From: Clostridia bacterium DTU080
GTDB taxonomy: Bacteria; Bacillota; Limnochordia; DTU080
NCBI GenBank assembly: GCA_001513395.1
Contig: LFTP01000044.1
Span: 1-10,775 of the forward strand
Direction: 5' to 3'
Length of the DNA stretch: 10,775 nt
The stretch's first letter is position 1. Every line of letters begins with the position of its first letter. The translations under genes were made by a program, and so were the position numbers. Under the pieces are notes generated by a model, which was not told the DNA's origin, made no database searches, and worked only from the letters and a program-made list of their open reading frames with translations. This document shows positions 1-6,704 of this stretch, in pieces.

Positions 1-134
1 GGAGCGTTTACTGCTTGGGCGATACGGGTTGCTCTTGGATCATCTTTGTCGCCGGATTTGTGCTTGCAGGCCATGCCTACGAGCCGATCGATAAAAGGGC
101 GCTCGACGAGTTCATATTCGTATCCGCCGGCCAT
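1..134 (-). CDS. Partial type I restriction endonuclease subunit R (HsdR-like), N-terminus only
   Basis: A minus-strand frame starts 12 bases after the stop of the GmrSD-like gene and runs off the window after 44 codons. The visible residues include YEYELVERPFIDRLV, which resembles the opening of many HsdR proteins (an acidic, aromatic run, then LVE-P-FI--L). Further on, RIAQAVNA resembles the segment that precedes the HsdR nuclease domain. HsdR is the translocase/nuclease subunit of type I restriction enzymes. Two points leave the assignment open. In family members known to me, about 40-50 residues normally separate these two blocks, and here they are almost adjacent, which could mean an internal deletion. 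The start is also uncertain: the ATG at 134 has its nearest GGGGAG 15 bases away, while an in-frame TTG at 146 lies only 3 bases from it. The position after an HsdS-like tail and a GmrSD-like gene supports a restriction operon. The motor and nuclease motifs lie outside the window. Confidence 0.5.
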   Translation of the reverse strand, partial: MAGGYEYELVERPFIDRLVGMACKHKSGDKDDPRATRIAQAVNA

Positions 135-146
135 ACCAAAGCACAA

Positions 147-2477
147 TCACTCCCCGCGGATAGCTTTGACTCTAGGAGCCAGGGCGCGGTACAGTCGATT
201 CATAGCCTCTACGGCAGAATCTATGGCGTTAGGCCACGTAGACTCGTCGGCCCAGCCGCCGGGAACAGTGAAGCTTATCCTACACGCTCGCTTGTCATCC
301 AACCTTTGCCAAGTCAACGATTCGCCGAAGTCGGTTTCGATCTCTTCCTTACGAGCTAAAAGGGCGTCAAATAACGCCTTGTTATCCTCCGCAACGGGCG
401 AGTCTATGTAAAGCTCGACCCGAGTTTCGTCTTGGAGTACATTGTAGTTCCACCATTGGCCGTGCCGTCGTGAGCCGATCCAATTAAAGCGGTTCGGTGA
501 GATGTTGGCATGGAGGCCTGAATGTGTCTTGGCATGCTCCAACAGCTCCGTCCAGAAGCGAAGCCGGGCCTCGCCGCGCATCGGTTTGTCGGCCCCGTCG
601 GCGGAAATCTCTTCAGGATCATTGATTGGCTCGGGCACCGGTGGCTTTTCGCCGTCTAAGTCGAGTCGGGATGGATTCCACACCCACTCGGCCATTCGGA
701 TGTACAACTCCTGCCGCTCGGCTTGCTCATCGGGACCGAAGCGCTCATAGGGCCTGAAAGGCAGTCCCGTTACGTCAATCAGTTTGAGGAAGGCCGGGTT
801 ATTCTCGTAAGCCAGCGGATGCAGGCTGCGGGCCAGTAAGTTCTGCCCGTGACTGACGTAGGCGTTACGCTTTTGCTCGTACGGCGCGTCGCTCAAGCTT
901 TGGTTTAGTCCTCGCTGAAGGAGCAGCAAACCGCCGATGCGATTGCGGGCCTCGTCAAAGTCGCTCGGATGGGGATAGAGATCCGCAAACCGATCGTATC
1001 GATCCGCCCAGATGTGCTCGATCTCAAATGGTCGCGCTCTGCCCTCGGATACCAGATCATCGAAGTGCGAAGCCAGACCGCATTGCACATCAAGCCAATG
1101 GGTGATTCGGGCCAAGATATGCCGGATTTGTCGATAGTTTTGCTGATGCAGTCGCAGACGCGGTTGCCGAGCGAATCTCTCGAGTTGCTCGTCCAGTTGT
1201 CGGCGCAAGTACATTGACAGCTCCGCCACGCTGAGATCTCGGATGTCGCGGGTCCACGCGAATATGATGCGCCGGACAGACGAATGGGCGATGGAGCGGA
1301 AATTCCACACCCGCCGCGCCAGCCATATGTCGATGAAATCGGCGACTAAAGCGATTTTCTTGCGCACGTCTTCGGGTGAATCATCGGGTGATAGGGGGGC
1401 TAGTATCAGCTGGGTCTGCAGTGTAAAACCCCGGTCTTCGTTGTACCGGATGGACTCCCATCCCGGTGTCATCTCGCGAGCCGCCCTTCTGACGGCGGCA
1501 AATTGACGCGCATAGAAGTCCACATCACGCTGGACGAAACGGATGAAGGATTCGGAGCTGCTTAAACCGAGCAAGTCCTTTCGATCGCGGATCCACCTGT
1601 GGAATTCCGATCCAATCCGCTCATAGTCTCGGCTGGTTTGAGCATGACGCGCTCGCAGCCAGTCTTTGAAGAAGTCGACGTCTTCGCTCGGACCCAGTTG
1701 CTTTAGTCGTTGCATGGCGGATTGCCAAATGGCGTTGGCTGCGCGTTGGTTCTGTTCGCCGTGAATGCTGGCCAGCACGTAACCTTTCAACATGTCCGGC
1801 AGGCTCAAAGAAAGGCCTCGATCGTTCATCGTCTCAAAGATGGTGTAGGCGTCTTCGTCCGAGTACGCCTCGATCTCAACAAAGTGTACGTTTTCAATGA
1901 GCCAGTCGATGAAGTAGGGCAGTGCGTGTCCCGCGATCTCCTCCGGGAAGTGGTCAGCTATGTTGTTGTAGCGGGCGACGATGTTTTGCACCGACTCGGG
2001 CTGATCGTCGACGTCAACCCGTTCGCCGTTAAGTAGCGCGTGCATGACTGGCACTCGCTCTTCTATATCTAAGTTGAAGCTCTTGGTGCCGAATTTCTCG
2101 GAGTATATGAGACTGCGAAGATCGCGTCCTTGGGCTCCCTCTGGCTGCTGAGATTGGAGATGGTGTAGGTGAATGAGAAGTAATGTCAACGTGGTCAGCC
2201 GCTGCTGGCCGTCGACGATATACCTGCGGCCACGCTTGTTGCTGATGACGATGGAGCCCAAGAAGTAGTGTCCGTACTGTTCAACTCGCGACCGTTCGTG
2301 GCTGGGCTCGTAGAAATCGAGAAATTTGCTCGTTAAGTCTTCGACTAGTTCTCGGGTCTGCCGCTCTTGCCAAGCGTATTCGCGCTGATAGTAGTCGATG
2401 GTATATCTGGCATTATCCAAGAGTTCTCGTGCGCAGCGAGCGCTGCCCTCTATGCGCCAACCATGTTCACTGTTCAT
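147..2477 (-). CDS. GmrSD-family defence protein (DUF262, DUF1524-like, DUF4268)
   Basis: The protein has 776 residues. The N-terminal DUF262 (GmrS-like, ParB/Srx-fold NTPase) domain shows YQREYAW near residues 30-36 and the signature IVDGQQRLTTL with DGQQR at 89-93. The middle holds a DUF1524 (GmrD-like, HNH-type nuclease) segment with IEHIW at 486-490 (His488), Asn512 in RNRIGGLLLL, and a LNQSLSDAPYEQK block ending at Lys536. The usual HxxP proline is replaced (HIWA). The C-terminal ~140 residues, from about 635, look like DUF4268 (RFWTELLEHAK, then SPNRFNWIG). Family members such as GmrSD, BrxU and SspE cut modified phage DNA or respond to host DNA modification; the target here cannot be read from sequence. 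The frame stays open upstream to 3077, but that part opposes the phosphatidyltransferase gene and lacks domain sense. The ATG at 2477 has a strong GGAGGAGGA site and DUF262 begins there. Its start overlaps the stop of an HsdS-like tail. Confidence 0.88.
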   Translation of the reverse strand: MNSEHGWRIEGSARCARELLDNARYTIDYYQREYAWQERQTRELVEDLTSKFLDFYEPSHERSRVEQYGHYFLGSIVISNKRGRRYIVDGQQRLTTLTLLLIHLHHLQSQQPEGAQGRDLRSLIYSEKFGTKSFNLDIEERVPVMHALLNGERVDVDDQPESVQNIVARYNNIADHFPEEIAGHALPYFIDWLIENVHFVEIEAYSDEDAYTIFETMNDRGLSLSLPDMLKGYVLASIHGEQNQRAANAIWQSAMQRLKQLGPSEDVDFFKDWLRARHAQTSRDYERIGSEFHRWIRDRKDLLGLSSSESFIRFVQRDVDFYARQFAAVRRAAREMTPGWESIRYNEDRGFTLQTQLILAPLSPDDSPEDVRKKIALVADFIDIWLARRVWNFRSIAHSSVRRIIFAWTRDIRDLSVAELSMYLRRQLDEQLERFARQPRLRLHQQNYRQIRHILARITHWLDVQCGLASHFDDLVSEGRARPFEIEHIWADRYDRFADLYPHPSDFDEARNRIGGLLLLQRGLNQSLSDAPYEQKRNAYVSHGQNLLARSLHPLAYENNPAFLKLIDVTGLPFRPYERFGPDEQAERQELYIRMAEWVWNPSRLDLDGEKPPVPEPINDPEEISADGADKPMRGEARLRFWTELLEHAKTHSGLHANISPNRFNWIGSRRHGQWWNYNVLQDETRVELYIDSPVAEDNKALFDALLARKEEIETDFGESLTWQRLDDKRACRISFTVPGGWADESTWPNAIDSAVEAMNRLYRALAPRVKAIRGE

Positions 2478-2600
2478 GACATCTCCTCCTCCGGAACGGG
2501 AACACGCGCTTTTCCTGTGAGAAGATCCTCCATGAGACCTTGTTTGAGGGGCGGAGTGTTCGATCACGCTCTCCACGCAACGTGTTACTTCAAGGTTTAG
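2474..2600 (-). pseudogene. Remnant of a type I restriction specificity subunit (hsdS) C-terminus
   Basis: On the minus strand a short frame encodes TPPLKQGLMEDLLTGKARV followed by about ten residues and a TGA at 2476-2474. This matches the hallmark HsdS tail, in which a coiled helix ends with K-GLM-DLLTG-VRV. The frame is closed by a TGA only 29 codons upstream (2566-2564). Just ahead of the tail, the neighbouring frame reads EVTRCVESVIEHSAP. This lines up with the EAI--TE-VI helix that normally sits four residues before LKQGL in HsdS, so a frameshift near 2550 probably separates the two. The target-recognition domains are absent: the phosphatidyltransferase gene lies head to head about 200 bases away. 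The stop overlaps the ATG of the GmrSD-like gene as ATGA, an arrangement of tightly packed operons. The HsdS match is from memory of the family, without an alignment. Confidence 0.6.
2483..2492 (-). promoter_or_regulatory. Strong ribosome binding site that fixes the GmrSD-like start
   Basis: On the minus strand GGAGGAGGA lies about six bases before the ATG at 2477. It is the best Shine-Dalgarno match near this frame. It also sits inside the last codons of the HsdS-like tail (residues PEEEM), so translation of the two would have been coupled. This supports starting the 776-residue protein here and not at codons further upstream. Confidence 0.8.
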
Positions 2601-2813
2601 GGGTAAAAACCTGTAGGATGCGTCTTCGCAGCCTGGTCGTTTGTTTGTGTTCTGAGCCGAAGATGTGCAAAACGGATGGCCTCGTGAGACTGCCTGTACC
2701 AGCTGCTCATCCGAGGAATGGAGGCAAATCCCGGAAAGGTATCTAATAGTATACACAGGGTTCGCTGAAAGGCTGGAAGACGTTGCGAGATCGAGTTGTG
2801 GGATGAGTGGCCT
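2601..2813. other. Divergent intergenic region between the defence locus and the phosphatidyltransferase gene
   Basis: Together with the hsdS remnant this is the gap between two head-to-head genes. It should hold promoters in both directions, but neither is clear. A TATACA at 2750-2755 could be a plus-strand -10 box, and the same bases read TATACT on the minus strand at 2754-2749. Neither has a recognisable -35 box at 16-18 bases. No insertion sequence end, tRNA or integrase site that would explain loss of the upstream restriction genes was seen. The minus-strand frame across this stretch is open but has no recognisable domain. Confidence 0.4.
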
Positions 2814-3473
2814 ATGAGCGATTACTTCGGAGGAAACGGCACCCGCATAGTGGTTCAGTCGCATGCTAAACCGGTGTGGTGGGCCAGGGTCTTGGCGGAT
2901 CTGCTGACGCTCTCCCGCCTTATCGGAGCCATTCTCCTGGCGCTGATGTCCTGGGAGAAGACAGCCGATTCTCTTGGGAAGCTGGTCCGATACAGCCTGC
3001 TTTTGTGGAGTACGGACACTATCGACGGTCGGATCGCCCGTCGATCGCATGCGCCTCCCTCTTGGCTCGGGGAACACGATATTTTAGCCGATTCTGTCCT
3101 GGCATTGGGTGTGGTCATCGCTCTTGCCAGGCTGGGCTATGTATCCGGAACGCTTATCGTAGCCTGGCTTGGTTTGTGCCTCGCTATATATGCCATTCGA
3201 CCGGTCGATACGGTGATACTGGTCTTTATGTTGCCCTTCCATCTGGCTTTGCCTGTCGCAGCGTTTGCTCACGGATTGCCTGAGTTCAAGCTCTATCTTG
3301 TCTGGGTGGGGGCTATGGCGGTTGCCAATCGTTCGAGACTGAAATGGAATATCGAGGTCTTCATTAACGGACTCCCCCACGGAATGCGCCGATGGATTTC
3401 GTCTTGGTTACCGGTTTGGTTGCGGTTGACCTCCGATGAGAGAGAGGCTTTCCGGGCACGACGCCGCCTGTGA
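2814..3473 (+). CDS. CDP-alcohol phosphatidyltransferase family membrane protein
   Basis: Enzymes of this family transfer a phosphatidyl group from a CDP-linked lipid to a small alcohol in the inner membrane, for example to make phosphatidylglycerophosphate. The 219-residue protein carries the family motif: D68-TI-D71-G72-RI-A75-R76, then D89-ILA-D93, giving all four metal- and nucleotide-binding aspartates. The canonical spacing is kept, but the conserved glycine between the two halves is Leu85, with a glycine one residue later (G86). Hydrophobic stretches at about 28-47, 92-110, 113-127 and 131-155 fit the multi-helix membrane fold. The C-terminal end is basic. The ATG at 2814 is chosen for its position at the family start; an in-frame TTG at 2796 would add six residues, and neither has a strong ribosome site. 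The alcohol substrate cannot be named, and the gene has no lipid-pathway neighbours here. Confidence 0.85.
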   Translation: MSDYFGGNGTRIVVQSHAKPVWWARVLADLLTLSRLIGAILLALMSWEKTADSLGKLVRYSLLLWSTDTIDGRIARRSHAPPSWLGEHDILADSVLALGVVIALARLGYVSGTLIVAWLGLCLAIYAIRPVDTVILVFMLPFHLALPVAAFAHGLPEFKLYLVWVGAMAVANRSRLKWNIEVFINGLPHGMRRWISSWLPVWLRLTSDEREAFRARRRL

Positions 3474-3887
3474 TACTGCTGCGCGCTTTTTCTCCGGTAG
3501 GGGGATTGCGGATTGGCCTCAGCGTAGCTTTCGGTCATGTCTGATGCTCAGTAGCCGGTGACTGGAGGCGCGTACAGGCATTGGTTGTCAGGAGTCGCAG
3601 CGGCCAAATCCGTTGTGAGGCTATGCAGGAAAAAGCCTGTGGCTTTGTTCAAGGAGGTTGCGTTCCGAGGGAGAACGACGTGTCACCGACAACCTTTCCG
3701 GGTCCGAGATTATCCGGTGTGTCGGCGCCGCGGAGATGGTGTCAGAGTGGTAGCTTTTCTTCCTGTGAGACGATAGTAGCCGAGCGAACAGCTTACCGCA
3801 TTCAGGCGCGCCGCGAGACTCCTATCCGCGGACTCGGTAGATCGGCGGCATGGCATTTCCGGAGTTGCCGCCGGGAGGGGAACATGC
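3474..3887. other. 414-base gap with short hairpins, no convincing gene
   Basis: Two plus-strand open frames overlap here (72 and 107 codons). They lack ribosome sites, are rich in Arg, Ser and Cys as random frames are, and resemble nothing known. Short inverted repeats are present: CGTTC at 3661-3665 with GAACG at 3673-3677, and CCGACA at 3686-3691 with TGTCGG at 3720-3725. A T5 run follows GCGCGC at about 3483-3492, just after the phosphatidyltransferase stop, but the stem is poor for a terminator. The last part carries GGGAGGGG at 3873-3880, the ribosome site of the next gene. A long structured leader is possible, but no known riboswitch class was recognised. Confidence 0.35.
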
Positions 3888-4877
3888 ATGAAAACAGCAC
3901 CTAAGTTCCTGCTTGACAACGTCGAATGGCATCTTGATGCTGCCGCAGAGGACCCCATACCGACCTGTTATCTGCATTCCTACACGAAGGCGGCACTCAC
4001 CGCCATCCAAGCTCAGGAGGGGCAAGTCGATCCGGTCTGGGTAGTGGGTGCATCCGGTATGGCCTTTCGAATCTGGGCTCACTGCGAGCTATGCCCCAGT
4101 GCTACGAGCGTGTTCGATCGGTCACTATTGCCGCAAGGTGTCAAAAACGCCGGTTGGCACTGCGATTACCATAGCCGGGTGTGGCACGAAGAGACTGTGG
4201 CAAGGCAACGACAAGAAGTGGCGCACAAGGCTATAGTAGAGGCCCTTCAGGAGGGGAAGGTCCCGATCTGTTGGGATATTGGCATTCCCGAGTGGGGGGT
4301 CATCGTTGGCTATGACGATGAGGTCCGGGAGTACTCTGCGATCAGCGCCCTTGGACAACCTGCACAACTGAAGTACGAACAGCTTGGACAAAGAGACATA
4401 CCGATATTGTCGGTCACGATCATCGAAGGGTCCAGTAACGCCGACCGACGGCAAGCCGCACTAAACTCCCTGAAGACGGCAGTCAGTCATGCTGAACAAG
4501 GTGAGTGGCTGAAGCGTCCGGCGTACCAGGACGGTCCGGCCGCATATGAGACGTGGGCAGTTGCTCTGGAGAGACTTGCTCACGGCGGTGAGCAGAGGAT
4601 GCTCCGGTACTATGCCGGGACCTATCTGGCTGCCAGGTACTACGCCAGGCGTTACATGGATCTGGTTACAGGTATACTGGGTAATACTGAGCCATTGGAG
4701 GACGCAACTCGCGCCTACGATGAGGTCGTTGATCACCTCAGTGACGTGTGGAGAACACTGTCCAAGGACGGGCGACGTTTACCAGATGAACTGCGAGAAG
4801 CCGCAGGGCTTCTTCGCCAGGCGAAGATCGCAGAGGAGACAGCCATCGAGCACATCAAGGCATACCTCGATGGATAA
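3888..4877 (+). CDS. Uncharacterised protein with BtrH/C39-peptidase-like N-terminal half
   Basis: A 329-residue soluble protein with no signal peptide. The start is firm: GGGAGGGG lies seven bases before the ATG. The N-terminal ~180 residues have the layout of the BtrH-N / peptidase C39-like papain fold: Cys27 in PTCYLHSYTKAAL, a GASGMAFRIWAH loop at 54-65, CELCPS at 66-71, an IVEAL-EGKVPICWDI strand at 116-131, and EWGVIVGYDDE at 135-145. In true C39 peptidases the last block carries a catalytic His before the V-GY strand; here that place is Glu-Trp, so peptidase activity is unlikely. BtrH itself is an acyl transferase-type enzyme, and many homologues have no known role. The C-terminal ~140 residues are predicted helical, with a YYAGTYLAARYYARRYMDL stretch. 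I cannot name a function. It stands alone, with more than 280 bases on either side. Confidence 0.7.
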   Translation: MKTAPKFLLDNVEWHLDAAAEDPIPTCYLHSYTKAALTAIQAQEGQVDPVWVVGASGMAFRIWAHCELCPSATSVFDRSLLPQGVKNAGWHCDYHSRVWHEETVARQRQEVAHKAIVEALQEGKVPICWDIGIPEWGVIVGYDDEVREYSAISALGQPAQLKYEQLGQRDIPILSVTIIEGSSNADRRQAALNSLKTAVSHAEQGEWLKRPAYQDGPAAYETWAVALERLAHGGEQRMLRYYAGTYLAARYYARRYMDLVTGILGNTEPLEDATRAYDEVVDHLSDVWRTLSKDGRRLPDELREAAGLLRQAKIAEETAIEHIKAYLDG

Positions 4878-4963
4878 AAGAGCTCCGTGTGCGGCCATGA
4901 TTCGACATTGATCGCTAGAAAGCACGGCTGTCATGTCTCTAAGCCCCTGACAATCAGCACTGA

Positions 4964-5029
4964 GCTATCCTCTTTTATCGGCGGTTAGTCTTGGCTGGAC
5001 CGCCCTATCCTTACGGAAAAGAGGATGGC
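4964..5029 (+). other. Nested stem structure upstream of the first binding-protein gene
   Basis: GCTATCCTCTTTT at 4964-4976 can pair with AAAAGAGGATGGC at 5017-5029: 13 pairs including one G-T. Inside it GGCGGT at 4980-4985 pairs with ACCGCC at 4999-5004 around a 13-base loop. The two arms make a long bulged hairpin about 100 bases before the likely promoter of the next gene. No T-run follows it on either strand, so it is not a standard terminator. It may belong to the 3' untranslated region of the preceding gene or be a separate regulatory element. The rest of this gap (4878-5131) shows nothing clear. Confidence 0.45.
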
Positions 5030-5131
5030 CGTTGCCGGTCTCTTCATCATCTCTATTCCGGAATTCACGTCTTCATCATAAAAAGTGCCAATTGCGTATA
5101 GGAAACCCTGCTTAATACGGCGAACAGATTT

Positions 5132-5137
5132 TATACT
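5132..5137 (+). promoter_or_regulatory. Probable -10 box of the first binding-protein gene
   Basis: TATACT matches the sigma-70 -10 consensus at five of six places and lies in an AT-rich stretch 26 bases before the chosen GTG start. Transcription would begin near 5144 and leave a leader of about 20 bases, which favours the GTG at 5164 over that at 5149. No good -35 box is seen 17 bases upstream (TGCTTA). Confidence 0.45.
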
Positions 5138-5163
5138 AAACTCAGAATGTGGGGGGATCCGAA

Positions 5164-6420
5164 GTGCGAAAGCGCCTAGCTCTCTTCTTGGCCGTGCTGC
5201 TGATGTGGGTGTGTGTGATCGGTCCTGTCGGAGCCCAAAAAACCAAGATCATGTGGACGACGTGTTGTGGTCAACCGGATCGCATGGAGCTGTTTAACAA
5301 GTTGGCCAGCCAGTACATGGCTGCCAACCCTGACGTAGAGATCGAACATGTCTACCCGTCCGGTAATTACGCGCAGACATTGCTCACTTGGATCGCCGGG
5401 GGCGCGGGTGCCGATGTTATGTGGATAGGCGGCGCTCTCTGGTCCTTTGTTGATCTGCTGTTGCCTCTTAATGATCTTGTGGTCAAAGACAAGAATGTGG
5501 CTGCCATTCACCCGAGTGTTCTCAGGAATTTTCTTTGGGAGGGAAGGCAGATCGCGCTTCCATATGGAGTCAATCCCAACGCCCTGGCCTATAACAGAGA
5601 TCAGTTCAGTGCCGCCGGTGTGCCTTTTCCCACCGGTACATGGGTCTTGGAAGATATCGTGACGCTGGGAAAACGGCTCACCAAAGATGAAGACGGTGAC
5701 GGCACTCCTGAGACGTGGGCCATCACTCCGTTTCCAGGGTTTCATCACACTTGGACGCAAGCGGGGGACTTCTACTCGGAAGATCTTAGACAGGTGGCCT
5801 TTGTCAATCCTGTGTCAATCGAAGCTACCCAGTTCGCCGTCGACCTCCAAAACGGTGTTTTCGGCGTCTGTGCTCCGCAAAGCTCGGCTCAGATGTTTTA
5901 TGATCAGAAAGTGACCATGTATCAGATCGGAGTCTTTTTCTTGCCCAGCGGTCGGCTCAACTGTCGTTTCGATTGGGACGTGGTGGAGTATCCCGGCTTG
6001 GTCAAAAACGGTGTGCGCTATGACTCCGCGTGGGTAGGCTTTGAGTCTTGGATGATCAACAAGGACTCGAAGAATCCGGAGATTGCCAAGGATTTTGTGT
6101 GCTGGCTGTTTACGCCCGATGTCATGGAACAGATTGCCAGTCTTGGTCAAGTGATCCCTTCACAAATCCGGCAGGCCAAAGCGTTTCTGAATCAGGTGAC
6201 CCCACCCTATAGCCTCAATGCTCTGGTGAGATCCATGGACTTCGTGAAACGTTTCCATCTGGACCATCCGGCCGCGCCGTATATCACCTCCGCTTATCTG
6301 AGCGGAGCCAATCCGATCTATGTCGACATGGTGGCCGGAAGGGTACCGGTCGCCACGGCGCTTCCCGAGATTGCAAGACAAATCAATGCCTATTTGGTCG
6401 AGTGGTGGGCTCAGCGATAA
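5164..6420 (+). CDS. Extracellular solute-binding protein, family 1 (sugar-type ABC importer)
   Basis: A 418-residue secreted or lipid-free periplasmic/extracellular binding protein of the MalE/UgpB type, which captures a sugar or similar solute and hands it to an ABC permease. Residues 1-24 form a signal peptide (MRKR, a hydrophobic core, then VGA before QKTK). The mature start fits the family: strand IMWTTC, helix LFNKLASQYMAANP, then VEIEHVY, and the ligand-loop region GGAGADVMWIG. An acidic loop at D175-EDGDG-T-PE-T resembles the calcium-binding loop found in many family members. The WALPYGVNPN-like block (ALPYGVNPNALAYNRD) is the hinge strand. GTG at 5164 is chosen because GGGGGG lies seven bases upstream and it opens directly on the signal peptide; GTG at 5149 is also in frame. 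No permease or ATPase gene adjoins it. The ligand is unknown. Confidence 0.88.
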   Translation: MRKRLALFLAVLLMWVCVIGPVGAQKTKIMWTTCCGQPDRMELFNKLASQYMAANPDVEIEHVYPSGNYAQTLLTWIAGGAGADVMWIGGALWSFVDLLLPLNDLVVKDKNVAAIHPSVLRNFLWEGRQIALPYGVNPNALAYNRDQFSAAGVPFPTGTWVLEDIVTLGKRLTKDEDGDGTPETWAITPFPGFHHTWTQAGDFYSEDLRQVAFVNPVSIEATQFAVDLQNGVFGVCAPQSSAQMFYDQKVTMYQIGVFFLPSGRLNCRFDWDVVEYPGLVKNGVRYDSAWVGFESWMINKDSKNPEIAKDFVCWLFTPDVMEQIASLGQVIPSQIRQAKAFLNQVTPPYSLNALVRSMDFVKRFHLDHPAAPYITSAYLSGANPIYVDMVAGRVPVATALPEIARQINAYLVEWWAQR

Positions 6421-6704
6421 ATCACCGACCGGCGTATGTGTTACCGGGTATGACTCTCCGCCCATTCAGACGTGATCCGCGTGATGATCGTTTTTTCGTC
6501 AGCCGACCTTTCGCTTGCAGTTGCTTGATGGATTGCTTGGTCGCAGTCGCGTCACATAGCTGTTCAGCTCGGCCCGGCGCCTGATCTTACCTCTTTGTGT
6601 TTGGGTGGGTAGCAGGTGTCTTATATGCTTTGGCCAAATAATAGATGAGCGGAACACGACCGTAGAAGAAGGTACTCGACAACTGAGCGGAGGGATTGAC
6701 GCCA

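Noticed and set aside
147..1506. Several plus-strand open frames of 80-120 codons opposite the GmrSD-like gene
   Set aside because: They are shadows of the coding strand, with no ribosome sites and no recognisable domains.
2478..3077. A 200-codon in-frame N-terminal extension of the GmrSD-like gene
   Set aside because: It is antisense to the phosphatidyltransferase gene, has no recognisable domain, and the DUF262 fold begins right at the well-supported ATG at 2477. The open frame is chance.
3728..3800. tRNA-like sequence (GGAGATGGTGTCAGAGTGGTAGC resembles a Ser/Leu tRNA 5' half) or a T-box-like AGAGTGG
   Set aside because: No anticodon arm or TTCGAAT-type T-arm follows and no matching acceptor strand exists. 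The T-box core ending in ACCGCG is absent.
3558..3904. Two overlapping plus-strand open frames of 72 and 107 codons
   Set aside because: They lack ribosome sites, have random-looking composition and overlap the start of a well-supported gene.
6474..6500. Terminator after the first binding-protein gene (T6 run at 6491-6496)
   Set aside because: The bases before the T-run form only a three- to four-pair stem, too weak to call.
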